This document shows, piece by piece, positions 62,756-64,000 of a stretch of DNA of 64,000 nt. The DNA lies in NCBI GenBank assembly GCA_038123275.1, contig JAYORG010000001.1, forward strand, positions 1 through 64,000, given 5' to 3'. Source of the stretch: CAJQHT01 sp038123275. Lineage in GTDB: Bacteria; Pseudomonadota; Alphaproteobacteria; Rickettsiales; UBA1997. A program made the position numbers and the translations under genes. Each line of letters starts with the position of its first letter. Position 1 is the first letter of the stretch. Below the pieces are notes generated by a model, which worked only from the letters and a program-made list of their open reading frames with translations, did not search any database and was not told where the DNA came from.

Positions 62756-63802
62756 ATGTTACAAGATTTAAAGAAAGTTGAAGATAATTTTAATAGCCAA
62801 ATTCCTAAAATTTCTAATTCAAAAGATTTAGAAGATCTACGCGTCTCTTTTTTAGGAAAAAAGGGTTTTATTACTTCACTTCTACAAAATTTAAGAAATT
62901 TACCGCAAGATCAAAAAAGAGAAGTAGGGGCAACTTTAAATAAGATTAAACTAGAAATTACTTCCCAAATTCAACAAAAGAAAGATGAGTTTGAATTATT
63001 AGATCTAAATAAAACTTTAAAAGAAGAAAAAATAGATCTGACAGCTCCAATTAGACAAGAAAACCAAGGATTAATGCATCCAATCAATAAGGTCATGCTA
63101 GAAGTTGAACAAATTTTTGCCAAAATGGGCTTTAGAATGGCTGATGGCCCAGAAATTGAAGATGATTTTCATAATTTTAGCGCTTTAAATATCGATAAAA
63201 ATCATCCCGCTAGGCAAATGCAAGATACTTTTTATCTTGATGGTGACAGTGAAATGCTTTTAAGAACCCATACTTCTAGTGTTCAAATTAGAAAAATGAC
63301 CAAAGATAAGGCGCCAATTAAAATTATCACCATGGGTAAAGTTTATCGCCGCGATTCTGATCAAACTCATACTCCAATGTTTCATCAAGTCGAAGGTTTA
63401 TTTGTAGATGAAAATGTTAATATGGGTAATTTAAAATGGGTTTTAGAAGAGTTTTTAAAAGAATTCTTCGAAATTAATGATATTTCTATGCGTTTTCGTC
63501 CTAGTTTCTTCCCTTTTACTGAACCATCAGCTGAGCTTGATATTGGTTATGAGAAAAAAGAAAATCAAATTAAGATAGGTGGCAATAAAAATTTTATGGA
63601 AATTTTAGGTTGTGGTATGGTTCACCCTAATGTTTTAGAAAATGTTGGAATTGATAGTAAAAAATATCAAGGATTTGCTTTTGGCCTTGGAATTGAAAGG
63701 TTAGCCATGCTTAAATATGGCATTAATGATTTAAGAATGTTTTTTGAAAATGATATTAGATTCTTAAAACATTTTGGATTTACACCACAACTGTCATCCT
63801 GA
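62756..63802 (+). CDS. pheS: phenylalanine--tRNA ligase alpha subunit
   Basis: PheS is the catalytic subunit of the alpha2-beta2 enzyme. The N-terminal coiled coil (1-85) precedes the class II core with motif 2 MGKVYRRDSDQTHTPMFHQV and motif 3 GFAFGLGIERLAMLKYGIND. Length is 348 aa, complete. The last residues LSS and the TGA stop are contributed by a family B repeat that begins at 63792. pheT does not follow within 200 bp. An inverted repeat precedes the start. The partner tRNA-Phe is at 50.7 kb. Confidence 0.97.
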   Translation: MLQDLKKVEDNFNSQIPKISNSKDLEDLRVSFLGKKGFITSLLQNLRNLPQDQKREVGATLNKIKLEITSQIQQKKDEFELLDLNKTLKEEKIDLTAPIRQENQGLMHPINKVMLEVEQIFAKMGFRMADGPEIEDDFHNFSALNIDKNHPARQMQDTFYLDGDSEMLLRTHTSSVQIRKMTKDKAPIKIITMGKVYRRDSDQTHTPMFHQVEGLFVDENVNMGNLKWVLEEFLKEFFEINDISMRFRPSFFPFTEPSAELDIGYEKKENQIKIGGNKNFMEILGCGMVHPNVLENVGIDSKKYQGFAFGLGIERLAMLKYGINDLRMFFENDIRFLKHFGFTPQLSS

Positions 63803-63859
63803 ACTTAGAAACCCTTAATCATCTTTGATGACTTAGAGTTTCTTATGTGAAGGATATCA
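63792..63859. repeat. palindromic repeat, family B (copy 3), overlapping the pheS stop
   Basis: TGTCATCCTGAACTTAG starts at 63792 and includes the pheS stop codon TGA (63800-63802). The stem AGAAACCCTTAATCATC with GATGACTTAGAGTTTCT is imperfect, around the loop TTT, and is followed by TATGTGAAGGATATCA. The layout is the same as at 60527. Confidence 0.75.
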
Positions 63860-63945
63860 AGGTTGAGGTTCATCATGTAAAATATTTTAAGTATTAAAGC
63901 ACTGATAATATTTAGTTTAAGGATAATAAAATATTAAATTATTCT

Positions 63946-64000
63946 ATGAAAGATTATTCAATTTTTGTGAATTCAGCTTATTTAATTACTTTTTTTATAG
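63946..64000 (+). CDS. start of a small membrane protein, possibly CcmD (partial)
   Basis: A frame starts at ATG 63946 and runs off the window: MKDYSIFVNSAYLITFFI. The pattern of a short polar start, Tyr, then a hydrophobic span fits CcmD, the small heme-exporter subunit of cytochrome c maturation, but only 18 residues are visible. It could be any small membrane protein. Confidence 0.3.
   Translation, partial: MKDYSIFVNSAYLITFFI

Overview
The window is AT-rich and densely coded. It looks like the chromosome of an alphaproteobacterium of the order Rickettsiales, probably an early-branching or unusually self-sufficient host-associated lineage. The pointers are the typical gene set (tlyC/corC, pal, dnaK, htpG, pdhC, ssb, nuoG, a VirB2-type pilin, VirD4, an IalB-like secreted protein), split ATP synthase genes, an ankyrin/TPR protein and very large unrecognised proteins. 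Against a classic energy-parasitic Rickettsia stand metX/metW, a chorismate mutase fusion, aroE, hisF, thiC and purB, which imply partial amino-acid, vitamin and purine synthesis. Placement in an amino-acid-prototrophic branch such as Deianiraeaceae-like bacteria is inference from gene content only.

Layout. 0-1.3 kb is a decayed accessory patch: a ComM C-terminal remnant, a frameshifted HicA toxin and an intact HicB antitoxin. 1.3-10.8 kb holds metW-metX facing away from a chorismate mutase fusion, then hemH-ybeY-corC, pal, thiC and ftsI. 10.9-23.5 kb holds dnaK, mreD-mrdA, atpDC, a Xer recombinase, a prepilin-LamG protein with a small membrane partner, pdhC, a HAD phosphatase, atpB, a 400-bp array of short hairpins and an IalB-like protein. 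23.6-31 kb holds htpG, ssb, nuoG, rpsP with a repeat-rich tail, waaA, virB2 and rpmB. 31-41.7 kb holds a threonine dehydratase-like enzyme, an M23 peptidase-bactofilin pair, nusA-infB, hisF, virD4 and aroE.

41.7-48 kb is again accessory: a decayed IS5-type element, an ankyrin/TPR protein and a satellite ORF, followed by mtaB and a BON lipoprotein. 48-60 kb carries three tRNAs (Gly, Phe, Lys) and two unrecognised large genes. One, of 785 aa, ends in a eukaryote-style CaaX prenylation box. The other, of 712 aa, has a Ser/Asp/Glu-rich linker and a possible PDZ-like C-terminus. Between them lie ychF, purB, recG and a multi-pass membrane protein. 60-64 kb holds kdsB, dprA, an ABC-2 permease, pheS and the start of a possible ccmD.

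Taken together the cell makes LPS inner core (kdsB, waaA), peptidoglycan (ftsI, mrdA, mreD, M23) and heme, respires, and has a type IV secretion system whose coupling protein and pilin are encoded apart from the rest. The strongest candidates for new biology are the CaaX-ended protein, the 712-aa protein, the prepilin-LamG protein, and the families of intergenic hairpin repeats, one copy of which supplies the stop codon of pheS.
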